Source: a virus. From it: a stretch of DNA of 39,262 nucleotides. The DNA is taken from IMG/VR virus record IMGVR_UViG_3300044712_001720, positions 1-39,262 of that record. The stretch is one strand, 5' to 3'. Below the pieces are notes generated by a model that was not told where the DNA came from, ran no database searches, and worked only from the letters and a program-made list of their open reading frames with translations. Below, piece after piece: positions 17,670 through 25,953 of the stretch. Position 1 is the first letter of the stretch, and every line of letters starts with the position of its first letter. The position numbers and the translations under genes are program-made.

Positions 17670-19343
17670 TTATTTATTTGCTATTGCCTCCAACGGGCTT
17701 CCCGTTACTACCTTCTGATTTAACTTATCTGAATTTTGCGCAATAAGTTTTTGTTGCTCCAATTGTATAGCCTCGGCTTGTTGCTGTTGTTGTACTTGCG
17801 CTCTGTTCTGCCTGATTTTATTTACATCAGGCTGCTCGCGAATGATTGATTGGGCAAGTCCATAACCATTCATCGCATTGCGGGTAAGTTCATCCATGTC
17901 GATGTTGTCCAATATCTCAGGACTGACCTGTGATATCGGCATAAAGAATTCAAGAGCCTGAGAAATACCAGTTGTCTGAAAATATTTTTTCCTGATCTGC
18001 TCAAGAAAACCTGAATACACAATCTCAATTTTTCCACCAGCTTCAAGAAGTTCCGGAGGCGGTGGGGGCAACACGCCTCGACGATTTAATATTTTGTACG
18101 TTCTCTCGATAACCGGAGAAAGAATTTCTTGCTCAAACCTTCCAACAACACCACCGAGAACTGCAGCGCCTTCGCCTTTTCGCTCGATAACTTCCCGTGC
18201 AGTCATGTTTTTATCCTGCTGAGATACCATCAAGAAAAAATCAACATTGAAATGCCAACCAATCGTTTTCTGTAGCGACGCTTCAACGTCTTTATTGATT
18301 GGATAATTAGCTCCAACCTGTAAAGCTTGGGGTGGTTCTTGATTAGGACCAACGTAATTCATGCCGTGCGGTAAAATACGCTCATCACCTTTCATACCAT
18401 CATCGATTGCCCAGGGAGGATCACTTGTCAGCTGAGCAAGATTTAATCTGGTTCGCGCTACCTGGTTGAGCATTTTCACGTCCGTTAGTGCGTCCATACC
18501 AGGACCAACGCCGTACACTTCATCGGAATTCTTAATCCATCGCCATACGAAATAAGGCATCTCTTGATATCCTTTTTCGCTAACAAGATGATTATTTTTA
18601 ATATCGATGTAATACGATGCCCAGGGCATGTCCTTTGATAATGGACTGTTTTGCATTCGATCGCCTCGCGGTGTTACAATGTGAAGCATGATTACATATT
18701 TGTATGGTTTTAATTTTGCTTCCTCAAGCACAGTAGGATGCAATCCATCACCAAAACTTTGCTTTGCCTGCTTGTAGGTAATGCGAAATTTTCGGTAAAC
18801 AGTATCTACTACACCAAAGTTGTCTTCTTCAACCCATATTTCTTTTGGATGCCGAGCCGAGAAAAAGATTTTTTTCTTTCCAATGTTTTCCTCATTGTAA
18901 AGCGTTGCCGTTCCTGTTGCTCCGCAGTCGGGCACGAGCTCACTAAGAGACTCATAGAAGTTTGAGCTTGATAATTCCGCTGTTATTAACTGCTGAATCT
19001 GTTCAAGCCAATCGGCTACACCTGGAATAGCCATCTTAAGTTGCTCGACCTTAAGAGAAAAATATTGCTCAGTACGTGACACCATATACCCGACAAAACT
19101 TCTCGAAAGTAGTTGCAGGGCATACAGTGCATAGGTGTTAAATAATTTCACACGCGTTTTCTTTTCCGGTTCTTCCTCAAGATCCCAAGAAGATCGCCGC
19201 GGGAGAATAAAATCTGTTATCTCTTTCCATTCAGGTTCATAGGCTTCCCGACGTTCCTTCATTGTTTCGAATTTAGCCAGGAGGTCCTTAACCAACTCTT
19301 TATTTCTTTCGGTGTTTTGGGCCGCCCCAGCTGATTCGCTCAT
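17670..19343 (-). CDS. Portal (head-to-tail connecting) protein
   Basis: 557 residues of the podoviral head-to-tail connector family. Visible features are EYEPEWKEITDFILPRRSS-like text at about 35-60, FNTYALYALQLLSRSFVGYM (about 70-90), and a C-terminal Gln-rich helix (about 510-540, QVQQQQQAEAIQLEQQK) typical of the barrel end of portals. It forms the dodecameric channel through which terminase packs DNA. It overlaps the preceding gene by four bases (ATGA). Confidence 0.9.
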   Translation of the reverse strand: MSESAGAAQNTERNKELVKDLLAKFETMKERREAYEPEWKEITDFILPRRSSWDLEEEPEKKTRVKLFNTYALYALQLLSRSFVGYMVSRTEQYFSLKVEQLKMAIPGVADWLEQIQQLITAELSSSNFYESLSELVPDCGATGTATLYNEENIGKKKIFFSARHPKEIWVEEDNFGVVDTVYRKFRITYKQAKQSFGDGLHPTVLEEAKLKPYKYVIMLHIVTPRGDRMQNSPLSKDMPWASYYIDIKNNHLVSEKGYQEMPYFVWRWIKNSDEVYGVGPGMDALTDVKMLNQVARTRLNLAQLTSDPPWAIDDGMKGDERILPHGMNYVGPNQEPPQALQVGANYPINKDVEASLQKTIGWHFNVDFFLMVSQQDKNMTAREVIERKGEGAAVLGGVVGRFEQEILSPVIERTYKILNRRGVLPPPPPELLEAGGKIEIVYSGFLEQIRKKYFQTTGISQALEFFMPISQVSPEILDNIDMDELTRNAMNGYGLAQSIIREQPDVNKIRQNRAQVQQQQQAEAIQLEQQKLIAQNSDKLNQKVVTGSPLEAIANK

Positions 19344-19738
19344 ACAGACCTCGGATCCTTTGCTGAATTCCCGACCGATCGATGATAAACAGAAACAACT
19401 TCGGCATAGTTGTCAAAGTTAATTCCACCTGTATCGACTCCAGCGCTCTTGAGCCAGGACTTAATTTGTTTTTTATCAAGCATTGCCGTGTTTTCCGGCG
19501 GGATCCCCATCAGATTACGCAATTCAAGCTCTGCTTCGACCTTATCGGATCCTGCAGCGACCTGTTTGTCTACCTTTTCGCTGTAGGATCCACCCCCCAC
19601 AACGGGCTTATCGGGCTCTGGTTTCTTAAAAAACGTTTCATCAATATTTTTATTGATCTGTGCGTTTTTAGCCGAGTTATCTTCTTCCGGAAGATTCGGG
19701 TTTTTCTTTTTCTTTCGCAATCCCATACCTATTTCCAT
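19340..19738 (-). CDS. Hypothetical protein between terminase and portal
   Basis: 132 residues, not recognised. The N terminus is basic (LRKKKKNPN), the middle Lys/Asp/Pro-rich and probably disordered (20-70), and the C-terminal 60 residues (ELELRNLMGIPPENTAML...) look folded. An ATGA overlap with the portal start implies coupled expression. A role in packaging or portal assembly is possible from position alone. An internal ATG at residue 5 is an alternative start. Confidence 0.6.
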   Translation of the reverse strand: MEIGMGLRKKKKNPNLPEEDNSAKNAQINKNIDETFFKKPEPDKPVVGGGSYSEKVDKQVAAGSDKVEAELELRNLMGIPPENTAMLDKKQIKSWLKSAGVDTGGINFDNYAEVVSVYHRSVGNSAKDPRSV

Positions 19739-19757
19739 ATCATCCTCCCATACATTT

Positions 19758-21218
19758 TCATGAAGACAGCCCGTAATTGAGCGGATCGTAATCTTGCCGA
19801 GGTGTCACATGATAAGGATTCCGAGGCTTCCTTATCATTCGCGGATTGATCGCTTGCGGTGACATGCATCCATATCGAAGAGCGTCGTAAAGATGATCTT
19901 CCATCGTTGTATCAACGTCCTCGGGCTTTTTTGGATCCGAAACGAGCGCCGGTACCGTGCGAATAAACGCATTGCAGGTATTGAATACGAGAAGCATCGG
20001 CCGGCCGTCGTGCGAAGTCGTCTGCATTAACTCGTGCAGCCTCATAAGGCCGTTCACGCGGGAGTTATCAGCCTTGATCATCGTCCACCCGACTGATTCA
20101 AACTTCTGCGCGATCGTAGCGGATCCGTCTACCGTTGACCAACACGCCGGATCCGCAATCATAGTTGTGACGCCTTCCCCGACAGAATCGTTCCAGGCAG
20201 TGCTCGCAACAAGTCCCGGATCCTGTTTCAGTCCAGTGTTTGGCTCGTTCGTGCATCCGTACTTTTCCCGGTATAGAATCACTCGGCCGTCATTGCTTAC
20301 GGCAAGCCATACGATCGCATAGGGTTTTGCATATCCCCAGTCCATCGCGCAAAACTTTGTCCACTCGGGACCAATAGGGAACGGCGCAATAAGGTGTTTT
20401 TCTCTACGATACTCGGAGAAAATCTGTCCGGAAAACACATCCCAGTCGCCAAACTTAAGAGCGCGACGCTGCGCCTCGGGTAGAATATCAAGGCGTTTTT
20501 CGTATCCGGGATCGGCCTTGCATAGAATTTGATTGTCAGAAAGTTTTGAAGGGATGAAAACAATTCTATTTCCGGTTTCAAAGTCAACGTGGATGACATT
20601 CGGGTGATACGAGTCAATAAAGCGGTTCTTGAGCCACGCGTTCCCTGGACCGCCAGGGTTTGCCGTCGCCCTGATAACGCACGGGGTTCCTGCAGCGGAT
20701 CTCAGGCGGCTCATAAGATACCGATACGCGAAGTCTGTCGGATAAAGCCCAAGTTCATCCCAGCCAATCCAGCTATACTGATGGCCTTGATACAGATACA
20801 CGTCTTTATCTGACTCTATATACCTGAGCTTGAGCGTCGCTCCGTTCTTGAATGTCCATTTTTTCGATTGCTGATTGTATTTTGCGAGCCCACCGTATAA
20901 TTCATACGCGCGGGCAAGCAGCTCTTCCAGCTCGGGGAACGATCGTCTAAAAAGAACACCTCGAAAGCCATTGCCATACATCATCGCACCCTGCAGCGCG
21001 TCCGCGAGTAACCAATCAGATTTCCCGCCTCCGGCCGCTCCTCCGAAGAGCAACTCTTCTGCCGGGCACGTAATCGCCGCGAACTGCGTCGGTTGAGGCT
21101 GCCACTTGATCGGCTTCGGGATAACTTTCGGGATCGCGATTAACGGCATTGCCTCCGCGGATTCGTCATAATCCTCGTCGAGTATCTCTTCTACTGTCAC
21201 GGCCGACGATCTGCTCAC
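19758..21218 (-). CDS. terL: Terminase large subunit
   Basis: 486 residues with the full ATPase-nuclease set. Walker A is GGAAGGGKS at residues 59-67 (K66); Walker B-like WIGWDELG is near 151-158. The nuclease carries acidic residues in FCAMDWGYAKPYA (about 288-300), MIADPACW (about 344-351) and EDHLYDALRYG (about 446-456), the RNase H-like pattern of TerL. It drives DNA into the prohead and cuts concatemers. It overlaps the small-subunit gene by four bases. Eight GGATCC sites fall in 19353-20223, at this gene's 3' half and the next two genes. Confidence 0.95.
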   Translation of the reverse strand: MSRSSAVTVEEILDEDYDESAEAMPLIAIPKVIPKPIKWQPQPTQFAAITCPAEELLFGGAAGGGKSDWLLADALQGAMMYGNGFRGVLFRRSFPELEELLARAYELYGGLAKYNQQSKKWTFKNGATLKLRYIESDKDVYLYQGHQYSWIGWDELGLYPTDFAYRYLMSRLRSAAGTPCVIRATANPGGPGNAWLKNRFIDSYHPNVIHVDFETGNRIVFIPSKLSDNQILCKADPGYEKRLDILPEAQRRALKFGDWDVFSGQIFSEYRREKHLIAPFPIGPEWTKFCAMDWGYAKPYAIVWLAVSNDGRVILYREKYGCTNEPNTGLKQDPGLVASTAWNDSVGEGVTTMIADPACWSTVDGSATIAQKFESVGWTMIKADNSRVNGLMRLHELMQTTSHDGRPMLLVFNTCNAFIRTVPALVSDPKKPEDVDTTMEDHLYDALRYGCMSPQAINPRMIRKPRNPYHVTPRQDYDPLNYGLSS

Positions 21219-21841
21219 TGCTTTTCTCCTGAATACTGCTGAGCCCAGGCTTCACCAACCATCTTGACAGGCAAAAGAATTACCCCACCCATTCCATGCC
21301 CTTCATCGTCGTCGTCTTTCCCGTTAAACATTCCTTCTATCTGTCCAAGCGCTTTCAATGCTGATAATTTATCTGCTCGGGAAACGCTGAGAATTCTATC
21401 CTCATTTTCATTGTTCTTATTTTTACCTTTTTTATTTGATTTATCGTATTTTATTTCTATCTCATCAGGATCGAATGCAATTTTCTCAAACCCATTGATT
21501 ACTCGGGCTTTTCTAAGTTCCCGCCCTTTGTTCCGCTTCTCCAGGAGTCGCTCCATTTCGGCAATTACCCTAACATGCCTTAACATTCTGGAAGCCATGA
21601 CTCCGAGGGATTCTTTCGTCCCTACATATCCCGCGCGTTCTGCTGCTGCCGTGCCGTTAAAGTCGATGATATACTCAGCGGCAAACATCAGCATCTTTTC
21701 AGGTGGTTTTGTTTTGGTTTCCTTGTCTTCCGTTTTGGTCTTAGGTGCGGGTTTAGTTTTAGCCTTCGTCTTCTGTGCCGGTTTCTTTGCGGATGGTTTT
21801 ACTGTGGGCTTTTTAGGCTTAGTTATTTCTTCTTTCCGCAC
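21215..21841 (-). CDS. terS: Terminase small subunit
   Basis: 208 residues, ending four bases into the large-subunit gene. Residues 1-48 are a Lys/Pro-rich tail. Residues about 50-105 (FAAEYIIDFNGTAAAERAGY...ASRMLRHVRV) are the helix-turn-helix DNA-recognition region of the Terminase_2 type. Residues 140-160 are a Lys/Asn/Glu run, then comes an oligomerisation-like helix (SRADKLSALKALGQIEGMF). It starts at GTG with GGAG eight bases upstream. It should bind the packaging site and load TerL. Confidence 0.85.
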   Translation of the reverse strand: MRKEEITKPKKPTVKPSAKKPAQKTKAKTKPAPKTKTEDKETKTKPPEKMLMFAAEYIIDFNGTAAAERAGYVGTKESLGVMASRMLRHVRVIAEMERLLEKRNKGRELRKARVINGFEKIAFDPDEIEIKYDKSNKKGKNKNNENEDRILSVSRADKLSALKALGQIEGMFNGKDDDDEGHGMGGVILLPVKMVGEAWAQQYSGEKQ

Positions 21842-22077
21842 AATATTCTCCAGGAGTATCCGATTCTCATAAGTAAGGGTTTTCCTTGAACCAATTCCAT
21901 TGCGGACAAATATAATCTTGGGCTATTTGTTTTAAGAAAGTCGCTTATTATTTTTTCTTTGGCTTGTTCTACTTCATTAAGTAGATATGCTTTTTTTTCA
22001 TCTAAAGCCCGTTGAATAATTCTATCCCTGTATTTTGAGACCAATTTTCTGGTTTTATGACAAGATGATTCGCTCAT
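21823..22077 (-). CDS. Hypothetical helical protein upstream of terminase
   Basis: 84 residues from ATG at 22077 (MSESSCHKTRKLVSKYRDRI). A longer frame opens from GTG at 22218, but I prefer this start: it has GGAAGG seven bases upstream and overlaps the stop of the small membrane-protein gene as ATGA. The protein is basic and helical. The 3' end overlaps the terminase small-subunit start by 19 bases. Function not recognised. Confidence 0.6.
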   Translation of the reverse strand: MSESSCHKTRKLVSKYRDRIIQRALDEKKAYLLNEVEQAKEKIISDFLKTNSPRLYLSAMELVQGKPLLMRIGYSWRILCGKKK

Positions 22078-22190
22078 AGACAGCCCTTCCGGTGACTGAT
22101 ACGGGTAACGTGTATAGTCGCAAGCAATGCAACGACTATAAATGCGCTTATCTTGAGAACGTAGATTATTTTTCGAAGTATATTTCTCAT
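22074..22190 (-). CDS. Small single-span membrane protein (38 residues)
   Basis: A short frame opening MRNILRKIIYVLKISAFIVV: a basic N terminus, one hydrophobic span (about 9-26), then a basic tail. It has AGGTGG six bases before ATG, and its TGA overlaps the next ATG as ATGA. It is in a different frame from the long GTG-started alternative. Small size and topology resemble phage-encoded membrane peptides; role unknown. Confidence 0.55.
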   Translation of the reverse strand: MRNILRKIIYVLKISAFIVVALLATIHVTRISHRKGCL

Positions 22191-22208
22191 GTTTGCCACC
22201 TAATAACT

Positions 22209-22236
22209 CAAGGCCCACGTATTGCGCGAGGCCTTG
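22209..22236 (-). terminator. Hairpin after the HNH gene
   Basis: CAAGGCC (22209-22215) pairs with GGCCTTG (22230-22236), a 7-bp stem with a 14-base loop, between the HNH endonuclease and the 38-residue gene. The plus-strand side is followed by TTTT. It could be a weak terminator or processing site. Confidence 0.4.
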
Positions 22237-22342
22237 TTTTCCGAGTTATATAAATGACTTTGAGCGTTTGGAAGTAATCATTCAGTAATTAAGTGGGAGG
22301 CAAATCTCACGCAATTGCTTTATGATTGTTAGAATTGTATCA

Positions 22343-22966
22343 TTATTTTTCAATTCTCGCAATGGGTTGATTTTTTGTTACCCTTTCCATCATTCGTATC
22401 TTTACTGCTGCAATACTTTTCCCTATAACGGTCAATTCTTTATATTTTGAAATAAGCCCTTGTTTATTCATGACAGCGAGCTCCTTTCGTGAAACTAAAA
22501 TCATATTGTCAAGATCGATGTTCAGTTTGTTTTTATCAGAAAAAATCAAACAGTGACCCTCTGGTAAAGGCCCGTTTGCTTCTTCCCAAATAATTCTATG
22601 TTTCGCTTTCCATACATTTGGATCAGCAATTTTAATATCGATATAACCTTCACCGTTTATTCGTTCGGATCCGATTTCTTTATAATTATGCGGCTGATGG
22701 CCTTTTTTAAATTCACTTTCTGGACTGAGACGGATACCCCTTAAATCTTTATTGTATGGAACATGCCCTTTTTGAAATTTCTTATCACAATCATTTGTTA
22801 ATTTATTTCTTTTAAGTATTCCTTTTATTTGGTAAAAGCTCACTGACATCGAAAATTTTTTATTAAACAACTCCGTTACAGCTTGATAACTTAAGCCTTT
22901 AACATTGTTTTTAAGGAAAAGTATTTCTTCTTGTGTCCATGTATGGGGCTTAGTGCGATTCTTCAT
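22343..22966 (-). CDS. HNH endonuclease (HNH_3 / homing type)
   Basis: 207 residues. The N terminus (WTQEEILFLKNNVKGLSYQA, about 10-29) is a SANT/Myb-like DNA-binding helix set. The catalytic region runs about 105-165: HRIIWEEANGPLPEGH (H123, H138), then NKLNIDLDNMILVSR (N154), the HNH_3 pattern common in phage homing nucleases. It sits just upstream of the terminase genes and overlaps the preceding gene by four bases. It may be a freestanding homing gene, or it may assist packaging, as HNH proteins do in some cos phages. Confidence 0.85.
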   Translation of the reverse strand: MKNRTKPHTWTQEEILFLKNNVKGLSYQAVTELFNKKFSMSVSFYQIKGILKRNKLTNDCDKKFQKGHVPYNKDLRGIRLSPESEFKKGHQPHNYKEIGSERINGEGYIDIKIADPNVWKAKHRIIWEEANGPLPEGHCLIFSDKNKLNIDLDNMILVSRKELAVMNKQGLISKYKELTVIGKSIAAVKIRMMERVTKNQPIARIEK

Positions 22967-23202
22967 TTATAGCCTATGCTTTCTATTAGGAGCGGAAATT
23001 TAACAATGCCCGGCAATTCATCAGCCGCTTTTGCAGCATCTAAAATTAATTGGCCGTTCGATATAATTTCTGCTGCAACCTTGCATATCCCCTGGGCACG
23101 GAATAACTCTTCTTTAAGTTCTTCCCCTTTAAGGTCTTCGTCACCTAATCGTTCTATTTCAGCAAAAAGATGATTATTAAGATCTGTAAGTTTATTCTGC
23201 AT
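22963..23202 (-). CDS. Hypothetical small helical protein
   Basis: 79 residues, MQNKLTDLNNHLFAEIERLG, acidic and helical, with GGGGAAATGAA before the ATG. It overlaps the HNH gene by ATGA. Many phages carry a similar short helical protein (ELFRAQGICKVAAEIISNGQ) thought to be regulatory, but the function is unknown. Confidence 0.6.
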   Translation of the reverse strand: MQNKLTDLNNHLFAEIERLGDEDLKGEELKEELFRAQGICKVAAEIISNGQLILDAAKAADELPGIVKFPLLIESIGYK

Positions 23203-23217
23203 TTCATTTCCCCACGT

Positions 23218-23430
23218 TTATTCAATTATAAACTGAATCAAATCAACCGAAATATTTTTAACTGCCCCATCAGGCATTTCAACAATCGCAGTTGAAAAAT
23301 TTCCAGTACCGTATTCACACTGTTCGTAATCAATACCATACTGAATAAATAATCCTTCACCATCTTCCACTTTAGAAAAGAAGGTGTTTCCCTCCAGTCT
23401 TTCATACTTAAACGTTTTTACTTTTCGCAT
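23218..23430 (-). CDS. Hypothetical small protein
   Basis: 70 residues, MRKVKTFKYERLEGNTFFSK, probably a small beta fold. AAAGGAAATC precedes the ATG. Not recognised; part of the short-gene run between replication and packaging genes. Confidence 0.55.
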   Translation of the reverse strand: MRKVKTFKYERLEGNTFFSKVEDGEGLFIQYGIDYEQCEYGTGNFSTAIVEMPDGAVKNISVDLIQFIIE

Positions 23431-23465
23431 CTGATTTCCTTTGATTTCTCCCTGCTAACATTTGC

Positions 23466-23684
23466 TTAACCTGTAACCGCCGAAGGCGCGTTATCAGGTT
23501 GAAGCTGTTGTTCGGTGTTTTTGGCACCGTCCTGCTTGTCCATCATGTCTTTTTTCAAGGCAGTTCTAAGCGATATAACCGCATAATCAAGCGTGTCAGC
23601 TTTTACACGTGCATCTTTGGCGTCCATGTAAGCGATGTCTCTTTTTGCTTCTAAATCCTTTAAAAGCTGTTCGCAAGCTGTCAT
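23466..23684 (-). CDS. Hypothetical coiled-coil protein
   Basis: 72 residues from ATG at 23684 (MTACEQLLKDLEAKRDIAYM). GGGAGGAAG lies ideally before it; an upstream in-frame ATG at 23723 lacks such a site. One long helix with heptad-like leucines, then a polar Gln/Pro tail. Function unknown. Confidence 0.55.
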   Translation of the reverse strand: MTACEQLLKDLEAKRDIAYMDAKDARVKADTLDYAVISLRTALKKDMMDKQDGAKNTEQQLQPDNAPSAVTG

Positions 23685-23753
23685 TTTCTTCCTCCCGTAA
23701 TCTGTGCCAAAAACTTGGCGCATATCCGTCTAATAAGCGTAGCGGTTAGACGG

Positions 23754-23915
23754 TTAAAGCGTCCACCGAACAATCGATATAATGTTCAGAATAAGATGTT
23801 CACATTTCGAACACCACGACTTTATGACATACACCCCAAACATAACCCCTAAGTAAAATGTCATAAAAATTATTAGCGCAAGATTGTCATAAATAAATTG
23901 CTCTAGGAAATTCAT
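23754..23915 (-). CDS. Small membrane protein (53 residues)
   Basis: A short frame beginning MNFLEQFIYDNLALIIFMTF. One hydrophobic span covers about residues 12-31, followed by a WCSKC pair (about 34-38) and an amphipathic end. The ATG overlaps the upstream stop as TAATG, a coupling arrangement seen elsewhere in this genome. It fills most of an otherwise empty 190-base gap. Function unknown. Confidence 0.55.
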   Translation of the reverse strand: MNFLEQFIYDNLALIIFMTFYLGVMFGVYVIKSWCSKCEHLILNIISIVRWTL

Positions 23916-24391
23916 TATGCCATCACCCCTCTTTTAGCTGATGTAAGCACAGAATCAAAGCGCTCTTTATTTTCGTTTTTTTGTAATCCACGCAGCATGC
24001 CTTCAAAATCCAAAACAGGTTTTTTTCCTGCCTTTGCTAATTCGACAAATTCGCGCCATTCTTTGGGAGAATCGCTCCCAAACATATCATACCCACACCA
24101 TGGACAAATTCCCCCGGTAATATACATTTTTTTATTACAACTCGGGCAAAGATTTTCATGATTCGGTTCATCCAGCCTTTCAATTTTCAAAACCTTAATT
24201 GCGTCGGTTACGCTTTTTCGATCCGCCAGATAAGCAGCAGGTACCATACTTTTTATTTGTCGCAAAATTGCATCAAAATATTTTGGATCATAATATTCAA
24301 GTTCTTCCTGGATATCTTTTGCAACCTGCTTGTTTTTATACCCGCCATAATAAGTCTGTAGGTCTGTTATGAAAGCATCAATTTTCTGCAC
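23915..24391 (-). CDS. Zinc-ribbon protein in replication region
   Basis: 158 residues. The N-terminal 75 residues are helical (DLQTYYGGYKNKQVAKDIQE). A CPSC...CPWC zinc ribbon uses C82, C85, C96 and C99. The end is helical. It follows the DUF6291 protein gene and overlaps it by 14 bases. The helical domain plus ribbon next to a replisome-organiser-like gene suggests a DNA-binding accessory or helicase-loader partner; this is inference. No enzymatic motif seen. Confidence 0.6.
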   Translation of the reverse strand: MQKIDAFITDLQTYYGGYKNKQVAKDIQEELEYYDPKYFDAILRQIKSMVPAAYLADRKSVTDAIKVLKIERLDEPNHENLCPSCNKKMYITGGICPWCGYDMFGSDSPKEWREFVELAKAGKKPVLDFEGMLRGLQKNENKERFDSVLTSAKRGVMA

Positions 24392-25166
24392 TTATGCTCT
24401 CCTCTTCTGGTTTCCAGACAAACAAGTCTTTTTTCCCTGATGCTGAGCCTAAAGCCTTTTTCCGATACTCATTCCAGGGATCCGCCTCAGTCACAAACTT
24501 GGCAACTCCAGTTCGCATAAAGCCGGTAAACGAACGATAAGGGCTTGATACCTCATGGTCCAAACTTTTAAGTAACCCCAAATAATTCATGAGCGCGTCT
24601 TTGACTTGTGGAGGCTTAAAATGCTGAGCAGTTATACTGCACGATTTCATTTCGTCTGGATTGAATTGCAGAACAGTACGGCGTTCAATAGGCTTTGCCC
24701 CGGATTCATTCCAGCACTTGCGATCTTCTTCGATGTCTGATGATAAATTATTTTGAGTTACCCGAAATTGTGTTACTGAAAAAAGCGCCTCATTCTTTTC
24801 TTCCCGAACAGGTTCCGGATCATTTTCAGGAACAGGATCAGGATCCGGTACTGCTTGATTTGCTTCGGTTTGCTGGCAAGTGTTAGCATTTGCTTGATTT
24901 GCTTCGATTTGCTTTGTCTGTTTGATTTCTGCCCCTTTACTTCCGGCCGCAGAACGAACCTGAGATATCTTTGCGTATTTTTCTTTGTTGCGTTCAAGGG
25001 CATTGGTGATAACCATGAAAAACGCTTTCCCCATACCGTCAAGAGGTAAAATTTCTCCCCGTTTCTCATATGCGAAAATGGCCTTGAGCAACATCATCCC
25101 CTCGGAGTCGGACAACTCGTTGAAATATTCCTCGTATTCGTAGTAAAGCAGAAATGACTCTTTCAT
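24378..25166 (-). CDS. DUF6291-like replication protein (replisome-organiser type)
   Basis: 262 residues. The N-terminal 80 residues (SFLLYYEYEEYFNELSDSEG...AAGSKGAE) match the DUF6291 type found at the start of phage replication proteins. The centre (85-140) is low-complexity Gln/Asn/Pro. The C-terminal part (about 170-250) is a helical domain ending ADPWNEYRKKALGS. The order nuclease, organiser, zinc protein fits a simple initiator module recruiting host helicase and polymerase. It overlaps the HNHc gene by ATGA. Function in initiation is inferred. Confidence 0.65.
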   Translation of the reverse strand: MKESFLLYYEYEEYFNELSDSEGMMLLKAIFAYEKRGEILPLDGMGKAFFMVITNALERNKEKYAKISQVRSAAGSKGAEIKQTKQIEANQANANTCQQTEANQAVPDPDPVPENDPEPVREEKNEALFSVTQFRVTQNNLSSDIEEDRKCWNESGAKPIERRTVLQFNPDEMKSCSITAQHFKPPQVKDALMNYLGLLKSLDHEVSSPYRSFTGFMRTGVAKFVTEADPWNEYRKKALGSASGKKDLFVWKPEEESISAEN

Positions 25167-25942
25167 TCAGCAACCTCGATTCCAAGTTTTTTTGCCTTTA
25201 ACCGTGCCCGTTCATACCTGCCCCGGAGGTGAGGAAACTTATCCAAAAATGCGCCCCACCCAGCCTCATGCTGTAATCGGTGCTCGCTCGGCGTCAAGGC
25301 GATCCAGTTCCAGGGTTCTTCAATGTCGGCCTTGTCTGCCCCGCGCGACACAATGTGCGCCCGCGCAATCTGCCCGCCAAGCCCGGATGCCTCACTATAC
25401 GGATGTTTTTCCCGCCAGAAGGCTTCCGAAACATTCTGGTCAAGCGGATCTTCATTCAATCCACCACGCCAGGCAATCCATTCCGTCAAAAGTCCGCGCA
25501 CTTCGGTCTGTGGACCGAGCGGCAAATCGCACGTTTCAGACAGACAAATCATCAGCCCTTCGATAAAATGCGCAGCCGATAGAATATCAGCGGCTCGCAT
25601 GCGTACCGACCGAAGCTGTCCAGGACGAAATTTGCTCGGGACCTTATCAGCATACGCGTCAATCAAATCCTCGTATAAATCATCAAGCTCGTCCTTCGTG
25701 CCCTTTCGTTCGTTTTGACTCTGAAAAATTATCGCTGTAAGCAAACGAGCAGTTTTAATTTGATTGTACGACCTTGGCCGTTCCTGCAACTTGAAAACAC
25801 CCTGGTAAATCGTCTTGTCTCCGGCGTTACCCTTTTTCAGTAACCGGTCAAATAGATCCTCGTCCCCGCTGGTAAGCGGTTTCAAGTAATAACCATGAGT
25901 GCCGTCTATTTTTTTCATGCGATACGGACAAGTAAATTCCAT
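25163..25942 (-). CDS. Putative HNHc nuclease (phage recombination region)
   Basis: 259 residues. The C-terminal nuclease region has H196, N212, H221 and H225 in the order H-x15-N-x8-H-x3-H (AHIVSRGADKAD...NWIALTPSEHRLQH), matching putative HNHc nucleases of phage replication/recombination clusters. These proteins often lie beside SSB, as here, and may act on recombination intermediates. The N-terminal 60 residues resemble the small barrel seen in the same family. Target structure is unknown. Confidence 0.7.
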   Translation of the reverse strand: MEFTCPYRMKKIDGTHGYYLKPLTSGDEDLFDRLLKKGNAGDKTIYQGVFKLQERPRSYNQIKTARLLTAIIFQSQNERKGTKDELDDLYEDLIDAYADKVPSKFRPGQLRSVRMRAADILSAAHFIEGLMICLSETCDLPLGPQTEVRGLLTEWIAWRGGLNEDPLDQNVSEAFWREKHPYSEASGLGGQIARAHIVSRGADKADIEEPWNWIALTPSEHRLQHEAGWGAFLDKFPHLRGRYERARLKAKKLGIEVAE

Positions 25943-25953
25943 CGGTTGTGCCT

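Noticed and set aside
21264-21872. 202-residue plus-strand frame opposite the terminase small subunit
   Set aside because: Ser/Phe-rich antisense of a Lys/Glu-rich gene; no start signals.
22078-22218. GTG-started 131-residue version of the gene upstream of terminase
   Set aside because: Its extra N-terminal part lies over a hairpin and over the better-supported 38-residue gene; the ATG at 22077 has a good ribosome site.
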